Positions 24,101 through 34,476 are shown, counted from the first letter of the stretch. The stretch is DNA of 64,000 nucleotides from Hormiphora californensis (GCA_020137815.1 CM035359.1:246001-310000), one strand, 5' to 3'. Numbers and translations: made by a program. The notes: a model not told the origin generated them from the letters alone.

Positions 24101-24826
24101 ATGGTTTATCATGGGAACAAGCCCATAATTCTGCACGTGCATCTGTTTACTCTTTACGTTATGCTTTCGTTTAACTCAAAATTATTGCTTGCAAGTTGCA
24201 CGGCTGGGACAGCTGCCCTAGCCATTTGGTGGGCCTACCGACGAGAGGATAAGGATGAGCCCAAGGACCCTACAGAAAACGAGACACCCAATGAGATTAT
24301 TGAGACTACCTTGGTAGCAGTGGAGGTCACGGAAACAGATGAAGTCGACATAACAGGATATGAAGAAGACGAAGAGGATGTTGATATGACAGGATCCGAA
24401 GATGAAGCGGATGTTGGAGGCATGACCAGAGGTCAAAGTATGTTGTCCCTCTCGACTTCTTCCACCCTGTGCAACAGTAGAGACAGGATGATTGGGTCCA
24501 TGGGCCTCATTATTGAGGAAGACGACTCAGATGACTATGAAGAAGGTGAAATCCTGGTGATTTCAGATAGTGAGGAGTCTGAAGAGGAAGGAGAGATTTT
24601 GGGAGAGGATAATGAAGGAGAGATAAAGGTAGAGGAGAACATGAATGAAACACAGAATGTGGAGGTTCGTGAAACAGAGCCGATGACACTTTCAACTGGA
24701 AGATCCTTCCCTCCCCCACCTCCAAGGCAGATGACCTATGCCGAGTTTCGATCGCTCGCGATTGAAGCTGAGTGGCAGGAGGCGCTGGCACATGCCATGC
24801 GTATACCTGATATGAATGAATTTTAG
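24101..24826 (+). CDS. acidic membrane-anchored protein, unknown family
   Basis: A single open frame of 241 residues from the ATG at 24101; an alternative start at 24161 gives 221 residues and places the hydrophobic segment right at the N-terminus. Residues about 21-58 contain hydrophobic stretches ending KLLLASCTAGTAALAIWWAY followed by RRED, which predicts a membrane anchor with the rest cytosolic. The middle is strongly acidic with an internal repeat (VDITGYEEDEEDVDMTGSED), then EEDDSDDYEEGE and similar blocks. Near the C-terminus are a proline run (FPPPPPRQ) and an ordered-looking end (MTYAEFRSLAIEAEWQ). I do not recognise a family. No intron is evident and a canonical poly-A signal was not found close by. 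Codon-like structure and length make it a probable gene; function is unknown. Confidence 0.6.
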   Translation: MVYHGNKPIILHVHLFTLYVMLSFNSKLLLASCTAGTAALAIWWAYRREDKDEPKDPTENETPNEIIETTLVAVEVTETDEVDITGYEEDEEDVDMTGSEDEADVGGMTRGQSMLSLSTSSTLCNSRDRMIGSMGLIIEEDDSDDYEEGEILVISDSEESEEEGEILGEDNEGEIKVEENMNETQNVEVRETEPMTLSTGRSFPPPPPRQMTYAEFRSLAIEAEWQEALAHAMRIPDMNEF

Positions 24827-24963
24827 AATTTGACTTTTATTTGAGATTTTATTGTAAGACGTGTAATGTAAAAACAACTGTATATTTTCACTTTCACTCA
24901 GCGCCATGTAAAAACTGCTGTTTTAATTTTTCATAACGTATCATCGGATCTATTATATCACGT

Positions 24964-25130
24964 GTAATTGGCTGTGTAGTGGTTAGCTGCTCTCATCGCA
25001 TGTACAAGAAGGTCCCAGGTTCAAATCCCTGGTGCAGTCAATTTGAGATTGGTTACCCCTCCCTTGCGAAACGGCCTGAGTGTGAGGTGTCTTCGATACC
25101 AAAGTTGGGAGTGGGTGCACTTTGATCGTT
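24964..25130 (+). repeat. tRNA-derived SINE candidate
   Basis: The head at about 24969-25039 resembles a tRNA: GGCTGTG pairs with TGCAGTC in a seven-base stem with three wobble pairs; TAGTGGTTAGC matches an A-box; CCCAGG-TTCAAAT-CCCTGG forms a perfect T arm with a B-box-like AGGTTCAAATCCC. The anticodon arm is degenerate. It is followed by GGTTACCCCTCCC and CCTGAGTGTGAGGTGTCTTC, which recur at 3875-3975 without the head. That supports a SINE rather than a functional tRNA gene. Confidence 0.6.
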
Positions 25131-25940
25131 ATTATGGAGGATTTCATGAGTGAATGCAAGTCTATTATAGACTGTCTATAACTGATAGAACTAATAAAAC
25201 GAGACTGATAATAACAACCTATGTAGCGAGTGGTAGGCGTCTAGTAAAACAATATATGAAACAACATTTGCACCTAACACTTCGCTAATCGCTAATTGAA
25301 GAAGGGTCAGGTACTATCTAGACAACTCAACTCTGTCTGGCGCCGCCGACCCCATCTGAGCGCCACCAGACAGACTCAACTATTTAAAGGTGGAAGGCTC
25401 CCACCCCCACAGCTAAACCATAAACTACGACAAGATACCTACACAAAGAAAACACCCACTCCCACACACGCTAGACCGGAACTGTACCTAAACCATCGGA
25501 AGTGAAAGAACAAAGGCAAAAATGTGCAGTGTGTGTGATTGAAAAACAAGTGCACACCCATTTGACACCTTATCTCTCTCTCTCTCCCTCTCTCTTCCTT
25601 TCTCTCACTCTCTCTCTCCCTTTGGCCTCTGCGAGCATCCAGATTGAGCGCGCGCTTGCGCTCAAACCATACCATGTCTGACCTCGCGCCCTACAGTTAC
25701 GTCCCAGCTGTACAGTAGGTACCGAAATAACCGGGACACTTGTGACTTGGGGACGTGGTTTTCAGGTGACAGGTTAAACCGTTTTTCATGTTTCAATTCC
25801 ATAGTTGGTCAAAATACAAAACACTTTTTTTACAACAAACGTAATTATACAAAATACATTACATATGAGACACCAATGATTCAAGATAAAGATGGATGAG
25901 TTTGATAAAATATCTCTCTCACAAAAAAAACCTCATTTTT
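25131..25940. other. no gene recognised
   Basis: Contains a GTCTGGCGCCGCCGACCCC/GCCACCAGACAG inverted motif at about 25337-25372 that recurs in altered form at 31449-31518, and a CT-rich tract at 25570-25622. Short open frames show no domain-like sequence. Confidence 0.5.
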
Positions 25941-25955
25941 CAGTGTCTATAATGT

Positions 25956-26578
25956 GGGGGGGGTCCAGCCCTAAAAAAAGCTAAACTAACGGCCAAAATC
26001 AGGGTACCTTTAGCTTTTTTTAGCTTTTTTTAGCTTTTTTTAGCTTTTTTTAGCTTTTTTAGCCTTTTTTTAGCTTTTTTTTAGCTTTATTTAGCTTTTT
26101 TTAGCTTTTTTAGGCTAAAAAAAGCTAAAAAAAGCTAAAAAAAAGCTAAAATTGAGTTTTTCGTGGATTCATATAGGTTCGAATCCCGCTGACGCCAAAT
26201 TTTTTAAACTTTTATTATAACGTTTTATAACGTTTTTTGAACTTTTTTAAAACTATTTTTATCAAATTTGAATAATATTTTTATCGAAAAAATGTCTCCA
26301 GAAAATGGCAGTAGGGGTGGATACAGAAATTGCTACGTATGGACATAAACGGTAGATTATGGTAAAAAATGTGCAGGAAATGAACAAATGCAGTCAATAG
26401 ACGTCCGGAAGGATGAAAATTTGATGGAAAAGTGTCAAGATGAATGCTGAAAAAAACATAAAAAGTAGGGCTAAAAAAAGCTAAAAAAAGCTAAAAAAAG
26501 CTAAAAAAAGCTAAAATAAAAAACGCTATCGACCAAAATCAGGGTACCTTTAGCTTTTTTTAGGGCTGGACCCCCCCC
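25956..26578. mobile_element. G-run-terminated element with ATAATGT duplication
   Basis: The left end is ATAATGT-GGGGGGGGTCCAGCCCTA; the right end is TAGGGCTGGACCCCCCCC-ATAATGT. The terminal inverted repeat continues into AGCTAAA/TTTAGCT, and the flanking 7 bases are duplicated (25949-25955, 26579-26585). The interior consists of TTTTTTTAGC repeats in both orientations, with CCAAAATCAGGGTACCTTTA present as a direct repeat at both ends. A tRNA-3'-end-like GGTTCGAATCCCGCTGACGC lies at about 26178-26197. Confidence 0.8.
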
Positions 26579-26645
26579 ATAATGTCCAATTCTAAACTAC
26601 CACCATGTCCAGACTCCAGATAATATAAAGTCTCTCTCTCTCTCT

Positions 26646-29600
26646 CTATCTGATAAGACGGCGGCCACCTCGAGACGGGGCTTTAGGTTTAACAAATGTT
26701 GCTCGGGATGCGTGTTTTTGAGGATGAATCATGTCGAATATCTCAGCCTCATTGACGTCGTTACCATCTGGGGATGGGGAGAGAGAGGTTAGGAGGTCTA
26801 AAAGGGAATAGAAAGACATATTTAGTAGGTGCTTTTTTTATAAAATAAATAAATTCCATCTTGTTTTGACTGTCAAGAAAAGGAAATAGAGCCAAATTCA
26901 TTATACATTTTCTCACCTGAGATTTCCTTTTTAGCAGCGATTTCCACACCATTACTTTCCAGAGCGGACAAGAATGAACTTTTAGTTGAGCTGTACATCA
27001 TTCGTTGCTTGACTGGAACCTGAATTCGGGAGGAAGTGGAGGTCTATCCGGGGTTAGAGATGGGGAGGTAGTGGAGGTCTATCCGGGGTTAGAGGTGGGG
27101 AGGTAGTGGAGGTCTATCCGGGGTTAGAGATGGGGAGGTAGTGGAGGTCTATCCGGGGTTAGAGATGGGGAGGTAGTGGAGGTCTATCCGGGGTTAGAGA
27201 TGGGGAGGTAGTGGAGGTCTATCCGGGGTTAGAGATGGGGAGGTAGTGGAGGTCTATCCGGGGTTAGAGATGGGGAGGTAGTGGAGGTCTATCCGGGGTT
27301 AGAGATGGGGAGGTAGTGGAGGTCTATCCGGGGTTAGAGATGGGGAGGAAGTGGAGGTCTATCCGGGGTTAGAGATGGGGAGGTAGTGGAGGTCTATCCG
27401 GGGTTAGAGATGGGGAGGTAGTGGAGGTCTATCCGGGGTTAGAGATGGGGAGGTAGTGGAGGTCTATCCGGGGTTACAGATGGGGAGGTAGTGGAGGTCT
27501 ATCCGGGGTTAGAGATGGGGAGGTAGTGGAGGTCTATCCGGGGTTAGAGATGGGGAGGTAGTGGAGGTCTATCCGGGGTTAGAGATGGGGAGGTAGTGGA
27601 GGTCTATCAGGGGTTAGAGATGGGGAGGTAGTGGAGGTCTATCCGGGGTTACAGATGGGGAGGTAGTGGAGGTCTATCCGGGGTTAGAGATGGGGAGGTA
27701 GTGGAGGTCTATCCGGGGTTAGAGATGGGGAGGTAGTGGAGGTCTATCCGGGGTTAGAGATGGGGAGGTAGTGGAGGTCTATCAGGGGTTAGAGATGGGG
27801 AGGTAGTGGAGGTCTATCAGGGGTTAGAGATGGGGAGGTAGTGGAGGTCTATCCGGGGTTACAGATGGGGAGGTAGTGGAGGTCTATCCGGGGTTAGAGA
27901 TGGGGAGGTAGTGGAGGTCTATCCGGGGTTAGAGATGGGGAGGTAGTGGAGGTCTATCCGGGGTTAGAGATGGGGAGGTAGTGGAGGTCTATCCGGGGTT
28001 AGAGATGGGGAGGTAGTGGAGGTCTATCCGGGGTTAGAGATGGGGAGGTAGTGGAGGTCTATCCGGGGTTAGAGATGGGGAGGTAGTGGAGGTCTATCAG
28101 GGGTTAGAGATGGGGAGGTAGTGGAGGTCTATCCGGGGTTAGAGATGGGGAGGTAGTGGAGGTCTATCCGGGGTTAGAGATGGGGAGGTAGTGGAGGTCT
28201 ATCCGGGGTTACAGATGGGGAGGTAGTGGAGGTCTATCCGGGGTTAGAGATGGGGAGGGTAGGGGAGGTCTATCCGGGGTTAGAGGTGGGGAGGTAGTGG
28301 AGGTCTATCCGGGGTTAGAGATGGGGAGGTTAGAGATAAGACGAGGGTAGGGGAGGAAAGGGACGAGGGTAGGGGAGGGGTCGAGGGTAGATGGGAAGAA
28401 AAGGGACGAGGGTAAGTGGGGGAGGGTAGGTGGCGACGCGACGAGGGTAGGTTGGGATATGGTGATATGGGAAAGCAACTAGGTCCTAGTTGCCTTCCTA
28501 GTTACTAGCCACTAGGAAGGCAATTCTCATCAGACTTTTTAGTTTGTAAAAAATAAATTTCATATGTTCTTACATTGTACCCCGGGCAGCTGTATAAAAA
28601 CACCACTTTCCAGATCTTCTCTCCCTCAAAATCGTGGTTAAAGTTGAACAGGTGGTACCTGCAGGAATAACCTCAGTTGAGTTTACGATAGCCTTAGTTG
28701 AATGTTTTGTTTAACTGTGTCTCTAGTCAGGGTCTGACTATACCTTGGTTCATCCAGGGGTATCTTGTCACTGAGATCACCAACTTGGATATTTGAGCAG
28801 TCCCACAACTTCAACTCCTCTTTTTCTGAAATCAGAAGAAGTCACAAATATTGGTTTTGTACAAGAATAATTAAACTTGAGAAAAGGATGGAAATATAAT
28901 TACTTCTACATAGTTGCCTTGCTCGACCCTGTTTCACCACGGAAAGTGCGAAGCCTCTTTTACAAATGTAAATAAAAGGAGGGTAAGATCATATCAATTC
29001 TAGGTGTACCTGTGTCAAGTTTTATTTGGAGGTAGTTCACAAAGCCCTTTTTGAACTTCTCCAGATTCGTTTCCAATTCCTGCAACATGACAGCTTGTTA
29101 TAGTCGGACCCCGATTTACCGGGATTTTATCGGGGTTCGATCCGGTATATCGGGGTCCGGTAAATCATGACCTTGTTAAATGTTCTAAACCGAGAAGGTT
29201 CAGCCCAGTACCCTACTGTTATACCTGTGCTATTGGAAGGTTCAACCCAGGGAGTGTGGCAGAGTGACTTGACATTTGGGATCGGATAACCGCCTCATTC
29301 TTCGAAACCTGGAAACATAGTAGATCGAAGTAGTTGATATATCTCTTTTATGTATTTGTATTGATATCTTTTTACTAATGAGCGATACTTATTATTTGGA
29401 TTAGATGGCTGGTGAATTGAATGATTGGTGCGTGTGTGATGACGTCATAGTGATGACGTCATTTCAACTCCCATTTACCTCAATCTGACGGAGAATTTAA
29501 GTGAGTGAAAAATGGTGTACATTGGTGAAAATTTAATGTACATATTTCTACTGCAATACATAAAGATTTGCTACTAAGTAGTAAGTGATCAAGTTTTCTA

Positions 29601-32600
29601 AAAGTCTGGATCTTACAAATTTAAAATACAAATTACCTCTTCAAGTTCCTTCTCTGCCTCAGTCATGGGCGCCTGACTGCTTTCGGAAAGGGTGTGATTC
29701 TTGTAGCCCTGTAGAGACAGCTCCTCGGGGAATGTGGCCATGAACTGAGAGAGAGGAAACTGGTTAATTCTCTGGAGAGATTGTTATTTTAACTAAGAGA
29801 TCAGGTAATACAATATAATATAACGTTTAGGGATATTTAGAGAGAGTTGAATCTGAAAAAGGATAACCCCTCGAGGGGAGGGCCACTAAACTCACATCAA
29901 CTGATATCCTGTTGTCACCCCAGATTCGTTTCAGGGTGGCCCGAGTCGCTGCGTACAACATCTTGCTCTTCACAGAGGCCTCGTTTGGGACATACGACAT
30001 GAACACGTAGTCATACTGTCCTGCACTGCAACATAAAGTGTGGGGTAACCGTGGGGTAACCGTGACATAAAGTGTTGGGTAACCGTGACATAAAGTGTGG
30101 GGTAACCGTGACATAAAGTGTGGGGTAACCGTGACATAAAGTGTGGGGTAACCGTGACATAAAGTGTGGGGTAACTGTGACATAAAGTGTGGGGTAACTG
30201 TGACATAAAGTGTGGGGTAACCGTGACATAAAGTGTGGGGTAACCGTGACATAAAGTGTGGGGTAACCGTGACATAAAGTGTGGGGTAACCGTGACATAA
30301 AGTGTGGGGTAACCGTGACATAAAGTGTGGGGTAACCGTGACATAAAGTGTGGGGTAACCGTGACATAAAGTGTGGGGTAACCGTGACATAAAGTGTGGG
30401 GTAACCGTGACATAAAGTGTGGGGTAACCGTGACATAAAGTGTGGGGTAACCGTGACATAAAGTGTGGGGTAACCGTGACATAAAATGTGGGGTAACCGT
30501 GACACAAAGTGTGGGGTAACCGTGACATAAAGTGTGGGGTAACCGTGACATAAAGTGTGGGGTAACCGTGACATAAAGTGTGGGGTAACCGTGACATAAA
30601 GTGTGGGGTAACCGTGACAGAAAGTGAGGGGTAACCGTGACATAAAGTGTGGGGTAACCGTGACATAAAGTGTGGGGTAACCGTGACATAAAGTGAGGGG
30701 TAACCGTGACATAAATTGTGGGATAACCGTGACATAACGTGTGGGATAACCGTGACATAAAGTGTGGGGTAACCGTGACATAAAATGTGGGATAACCGTG
30801 ACATAAAGTGTTGGGCAACCGTGACATAAAGTGTGGGGTAACCGTGACATAAAGTGTGGGGCAACCGTGACATAAAGTGTGGGGTAACCGTGACATAAAG
30901 TGTGGGGTAACCGTGACATAAAGTGTGGGGTAACCGTGACATAAAGTGTGGGGTAACCGTGACATAAAGTGTGGGGTAACCGTGACATAAAGTGTGGGGT
31001 AACCGTGACATAAAGTGTGGGGTAACCGTGACATAAAGTGTGGGGTAACATATGTATGAGGTCTTCTCTGTCCATGACAAATGACAGGGTCCTCCAATCT
31101 CCATACTATAATCTCTATGAGGCCAATATTATTTGATTTACCGAACCATCACGCAGCGCTAAAATAAATTGACGGTGTGAGGCACACAAAATATTATTTA
31201 CAAATATAATATTAAAGTGCATTTAAACATTGTCATTGGTCTTGCTGAAGCCAGGGGGCCACACGGGAGGTAGTGAACGTCGTCCAGGAGTGATGTTCTG
31301 CGTGATGAATTACGCCACGTATGATACTAATACTATAAAAGAGGTGAGATTAAGATGAATGTTAGATCGCATAAAGATGAAGGTTGCATCTATCGTATTG
31401 GTTTCACTCCTAGCAAGCTCCGTGTCCGGTAAGCTTGGTGATCCCCCCTGTCTGGTGGCGCCGACCCGATCTGAGCGCACTGCCGCTATCAAAACGGGGT
31501 CTGGCAACGCCAGACAGGTAACCCCCCATAGTACTAAGACCTCTTTTCGCTATGAAATCAAGTACCGTACACTGCTTCAAACTCTGTTCATTTCCACCAG
31601 GTGAGTATGATTGGTGTTCCTATCCGAACAGCGTCATGAATGGTGGCTTATGTAGTGGCGAGAATTCGTTTGAATCGAAGTCAGACGCTCAGAGTGCTTG
31701 TCATGCGAGGGCAGATTGTATGGGAGTTGTTGAAGATCCCACCACTGGCAAAACCACTCTGAGGAAGGGACCTTCAGTATTGGTGGGAGAGAGTAATTCA
31801 GGTAAATTTACTTCTAGTTGCTAGATTTAATCACTGTGCTAGGAAGCGCAGAGCTAACATTGACCCCACCCAATCCCCCACTTTAAACTTCCTTAAACTA
31901 CCTTTTTCATCACAGGGGAAACTGCCTGGGTTGTATGTAAAAGTGATAAATCAGATATGAAATTTACCGAGTACAAAGACATGTACATTCCTGGTACTTG
32001 CGATGGTGACCCTAGGGCTGTTAGCTTTACATCAAAGAAATACGCTCTCCGGTGGTGCGCCAAGAGGGCGGACTGTAGAGGGATAACATATCAATATGGA
32101 ACATACAGTTTGAGGAAGGGACCTGCTGTAAAGGGTCGCACTGGAACAGGTATAAACTATTAAACAGCACACCCACATTTTGCACCACCCCCATATTGAT
32201 TCTTAGGTCTTACAGAATAATAACAATTGTTTATTTACAGATGAACGGTCCTATGTTCAGCGTTAATTGGATTCAGACGGGTGCTGCACGGGCAATAAGG
32301 ATGGGACTCTTAATGAGAGGCTAAAGTGGGACCATCCGCATCATCAAACGCGACCGTTGGAGTATCTCTGGTGTCGCTAAACCCCGTTTTAATTTTCAGT
32401 TATACAAAGAATAGTGATGGACAGTTTTTTGGAAGATGAATGAAAATATTTTAATGTAAACTACAAATTTAGTGCATTGTTAGTGTTAAAATTAAAAATA
32501 AGTATAGCGTTTAATTTGTTCAAGATATGAACTGGAGATATGCAGAATGCAGTTGGAAATAAGGGCAAATTTTGATTTGCCACAGACGTCGTCCAGACGC

Positions 32601-33599
32601 CGTCTACTCGCCGTGCAGACTAGAGATCGCGTCGGGATTTCCGTCTGGACGGCGTAGAGACCGTGACATAAAGTGTGGGGTAACTGTGACATAAAGTGTG
32701 GGGTAACCGTGACATAAAGTGTGGGGTAACCGTGACATAAAGTGTGGGGTAACCGTGACATAAAGTGTGGGGTAATCGTGACATAAAGTGTGGGGTAACC
32801 GTGACATAAAGTGTGGGGTAACCTTGACATAAAGTGTGGGGTAACCGTGACATAAAGGGGTATATTATGGACCCCTACCACAACTCACGTGTTTTTCTCA
32901 AGCCGATACATGATATAACAGGGTTCACCATCCTCGATGCACACCATCACATTCCGGTCCCAATCTGCCTCCCAGTCGCCCACTGCTAACCTAAAAATAA
33001 TAATCATGGTTACCATGGTAACAACTTGATAACAACCATGGTAACCAAAGTAACAAATTGACTCTGACGATTCGGACTCTTACCTGTTCTGCTGCACTAC
33101 CAGTTCCTCATCTTCAATCACAATCTTTATACACCTGGAGAGATTGTTACTTTAACTAAGAGAGCAGAGGTAAGATTGTTACTTTAACTAAGAGAGAGAG
33201 ACCAGAGCCCAGAGGTAAGATTGTTACTTTAACTAAGAGAGCCCAGAGGTAAGATTGTTACTTTAACTAAGAGAGAGACCAGAGGTAAGATTGTTACTTT
33301 AACTAAGAGAGAGACCAGAGGTAAGATTGTTACTTTAACTAGGAGAGAGACCAGAGCACAGAGGTAAGATTGTTACTTTAACTAAGAGAGAGACCAGAGG
33401 TAAGATTGTTACTTTAACTAAGAGAGAGACCAGAGGTAAGATTGTTACTTTAACTAAGAGAGAGAGACCAGAGCCCAGAGGTAAGATTGTTACTTTAACT
33501 AAGAGAGAGAGCAGGTACTAACCGATCGCTATGATGTCCCGTATTCTCCAGGTAAGCACTGAACGCTGTCGATGCAACTATGCCCGTCTGGCAAGACAT
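26646..33599 (-). CDS. TWF: twinfilin
   Basis: Eleven exons on the minus strand, all in matching phase: 33599-33523, 33134-33084, 32990-32889, 30025-29896, 29744-29637, 29308-29225, 29079-29010, 28825-28744, 28658-28574, 27019-26917 and 26767-26646. They sum to 1014 nt, 337 residues (the family is about 350). The start MSCQTGIVAS matches the twinfilin N-terminus. Two ADF-homology domains are evident. The first contains CIKIVIEDEELV, DGEPCYIMYRLEKN and KSKMLYAATRATLKRIWG; the second contains ELETNLEKFKKGFVNYLQ, YHLFNFNHDFEG, VVFLYSCPG and VKQRMMYSSTKSSF. The C-terminal tail HPQKHASRATFVKPKAPSRG...RRLIR is typical. Twinfilin binds actin monomers and caps filament barbed ends in the cytosol. Introns 1, 3 and 9 hold minisatellites and intron 3 holds a whole antisense gene. 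The gene looks intact. Confidence 0.95.
27025..28325 (-). repeat. 35-bp minisatellite in twinfilin intron 9
   Basis: About 37 copies of a 35-base unit (plus strand includes GGTCTATCCGGGGTTAGAGA and TGGGGAGGTAGTGGA) with few variants (CAGGGG for CCGGGG, ACAGA for AGAGA). In the sense (minus) direction it is pyrimidine-rich, and the last copy runs into the exon 10 splice acceptor, where CCTCCACTACCTCCCC becomes CCTCCACTTCCTCCC followed by GAATTCAG. Downstream of the array (28330-28450 on plus) is a looser GACGAGGGTAGGGGAGG repeat. Confidence 0.95.
29100..29170. repeat. pogo/Tigger-like MITE fragment
   Basis: TAGTCGGACCCCGATTTACC and TATCGGGGTCCGGTAAATC resemble the terminal repeats of the fuller element at 59511-59667. 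It lies in a twinfilin intron. Confidence 0.5.
30030..31049 (-). repeat. 23-bp minisatellite, long block, twinfilin intron 3
   Basis: About 44 copies of a 23-base unit (plus strand GTGACATAAAGTGTGGGG plus TAACC). Its sense (minus) strand contains no AG dinucleotide and no stop codon in any frame, which creates three overlapping open frames of more than 350 codons with a 23-residue period. The end nearest exon 4 runs straight into that exon's acceptor: ACTTTATGTCACGG becomes ACTTTATGTTGCAG. The same unit resumes at 32657-32866. Confidence 0.95.
31333..31339 (+). promoter_or_regulatory. TATA-box candidate for the nested gene
   Basis: TACTATAAAAGAGG lies about 44 bases upstream of the ATG at 31377, on the strand opposite twinfilin. 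Inferred from position. Confidence 0.45.
31377..32266 (+). CDS. small secreted two-repeat protein nested in twinfilin
   Basis: Four exons in matching phase: 31377-31428, 31601-31801, 31916-32149 and 32241-32266, giving about 170 residues. An ATG at 31359 is in frame and would add six residues. Exon 1 encodes a signal peptide (MKVASIVLVSLLASSVSG). Exons 2 and 3 encode two related Cys-containing repeats, aligned by ACHARADCMGVVED...TTLRKGP and WCAKRADCRGITY...YSLRKGP, each with three to four cysteines. The C-x3-RADC-x-G pattern recalls PAN/apple-like modules, but the match is loose. The last exon ends SYVQR-stop. The gene lies wholly inside intron 3 of twinfilin on the other strand, between two blocks of the same 23-base minisatellite. 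Function unknown; secretion is inferred from the signal peptide. Confidence 0.75.
32657..32866 (-). repeat. 23-bp minisatellite, short block, twinfilin intron 3
   Basis: About nine copies of the same 23-base unit and orientation as 30030-31049, starting close to the exon 3 donor. The nested gene sits between the two blocks. Confidence 0.95.
33140..33510 (-). repeat. 36-bp minisatellite filling twinfilin intron 1
   Basis: About ten copies of a unit of about 36 bases. On the sense (minus) strand it contains TTAAAGTAACAATCTTAC followed by CTCTGGTCTCTCTCTTAG. The array occupies almost the entire 388-base intron: the first copy follows the donor GTTAGTACCTG, and the last copy ends ACAATCTCTCCAG at the exon 2 acceptor. 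Every unit contains a polypyrimidine-TTAG string that looks like a 3' splice site. Confidence 0.95.
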
Positions 33600-34476
33600 A
33601 GCTAGAAATACCAGGGGTTTGAAACTAATTTTACAAATAACACGGATTTGTAACTATGGTCACAACTAACCACACAGCTAACGGTTTTAGGGGAATAAAA
33701 TCGGCTTTATGTACCCACATTTTATTGTTATGTTCTAACCCTCCCTTTACATTTGTAAAGCCCGAAACACAGTCTATCTTGGCAAACATTTTATGGGTCA
33801 GCTGTGTGAGAGACTGGGGAGTGAAGTGCAAGATAAACTCTCCAATTTAGAAAAATCAAAAACACGTTGCAATACAAAGTGGACAATGTAGCGAATTACG
33901 AATACCGGAAGACACCAGTACATGTACAACTGCAACTGCTCATGTGCTAAGTTAATTCTACAACTTCTGTCTATGACAGAGTTCCGAGTTCCGAGTTTTA
34001 TATCCAAAATCACGACCAAATATAGTCATATTGGTGAACAGAAAAACTACCCTCATTCTAGAAGTTCTACCTAGGGACATGGGTATTGGGTTTTTATCCA
34101 AAATAACGACCAAATATTATGAGAGGTAGTTTTTCTGTTCACCAATATGACTATATTTGCAAATATAGTCATATTGGTGAACAGAAAAACTACCTCTCAT
34201 GTGCTAAAAAGTCAATTCAATTGAATTGCTACCCAGGACCAAATATGATAATTTTTATACCCTTAATTCCGGGGTTGACTATGGTATCCCCCGATCCCCC
34301 CACCCAGCGACAAGGTCGAAGTTTTTTATCGAAATTCACGACCAAAGATGGTCATGTTGGGCAATAGAAAAACTGCCCCACGTGCTGCGTGGATCTAGAT
34401 TATTCTAGTGCACAACTTTCTGATTCTGAGAAGTCCAACTTTTGTCTTCGAAACCCAATTAGGCAGTGGATATATA
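33600..34476. other. twinfilin upstream region with related hairpin repeats
   Basis: No gene. Three related segments (about 34004-34062, 34100-34200, 34330-34385) share ACGACCAAATAT or a close variant and GAACAGAAAAACTAC. The middle one contains a perfect hairpin with 41-base arms (34118-34199; arms include CACCAATATGACTATATTTG). The twinfilin promoter probably lies at 33600-33900, but no specific element is evident. Confidence 0.6.

Noticed and set aside
24969-25039. Functional tRNA gene
   Set aside because: The anticodon arm is degenerate and the downstream tail is shared with another repeat copy, so a SINE is the better call.
27025-28325. CRISPR-like regular repeat array
   Set aside because: The unit repeats without unique spacers and lies in an animal intron; it is a minisatellite. 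The same applies to 30030-31049 and 62874-63365.
29827-31104. Repetitive 425-codon reading frame on the minus strand
   Set aside because: It is twinfilin exon 4 plus the 23-base intronic minisatellite read through its acceptor; equally long frames exist in all three phases, so it reflects the repeat unit and not a protein.
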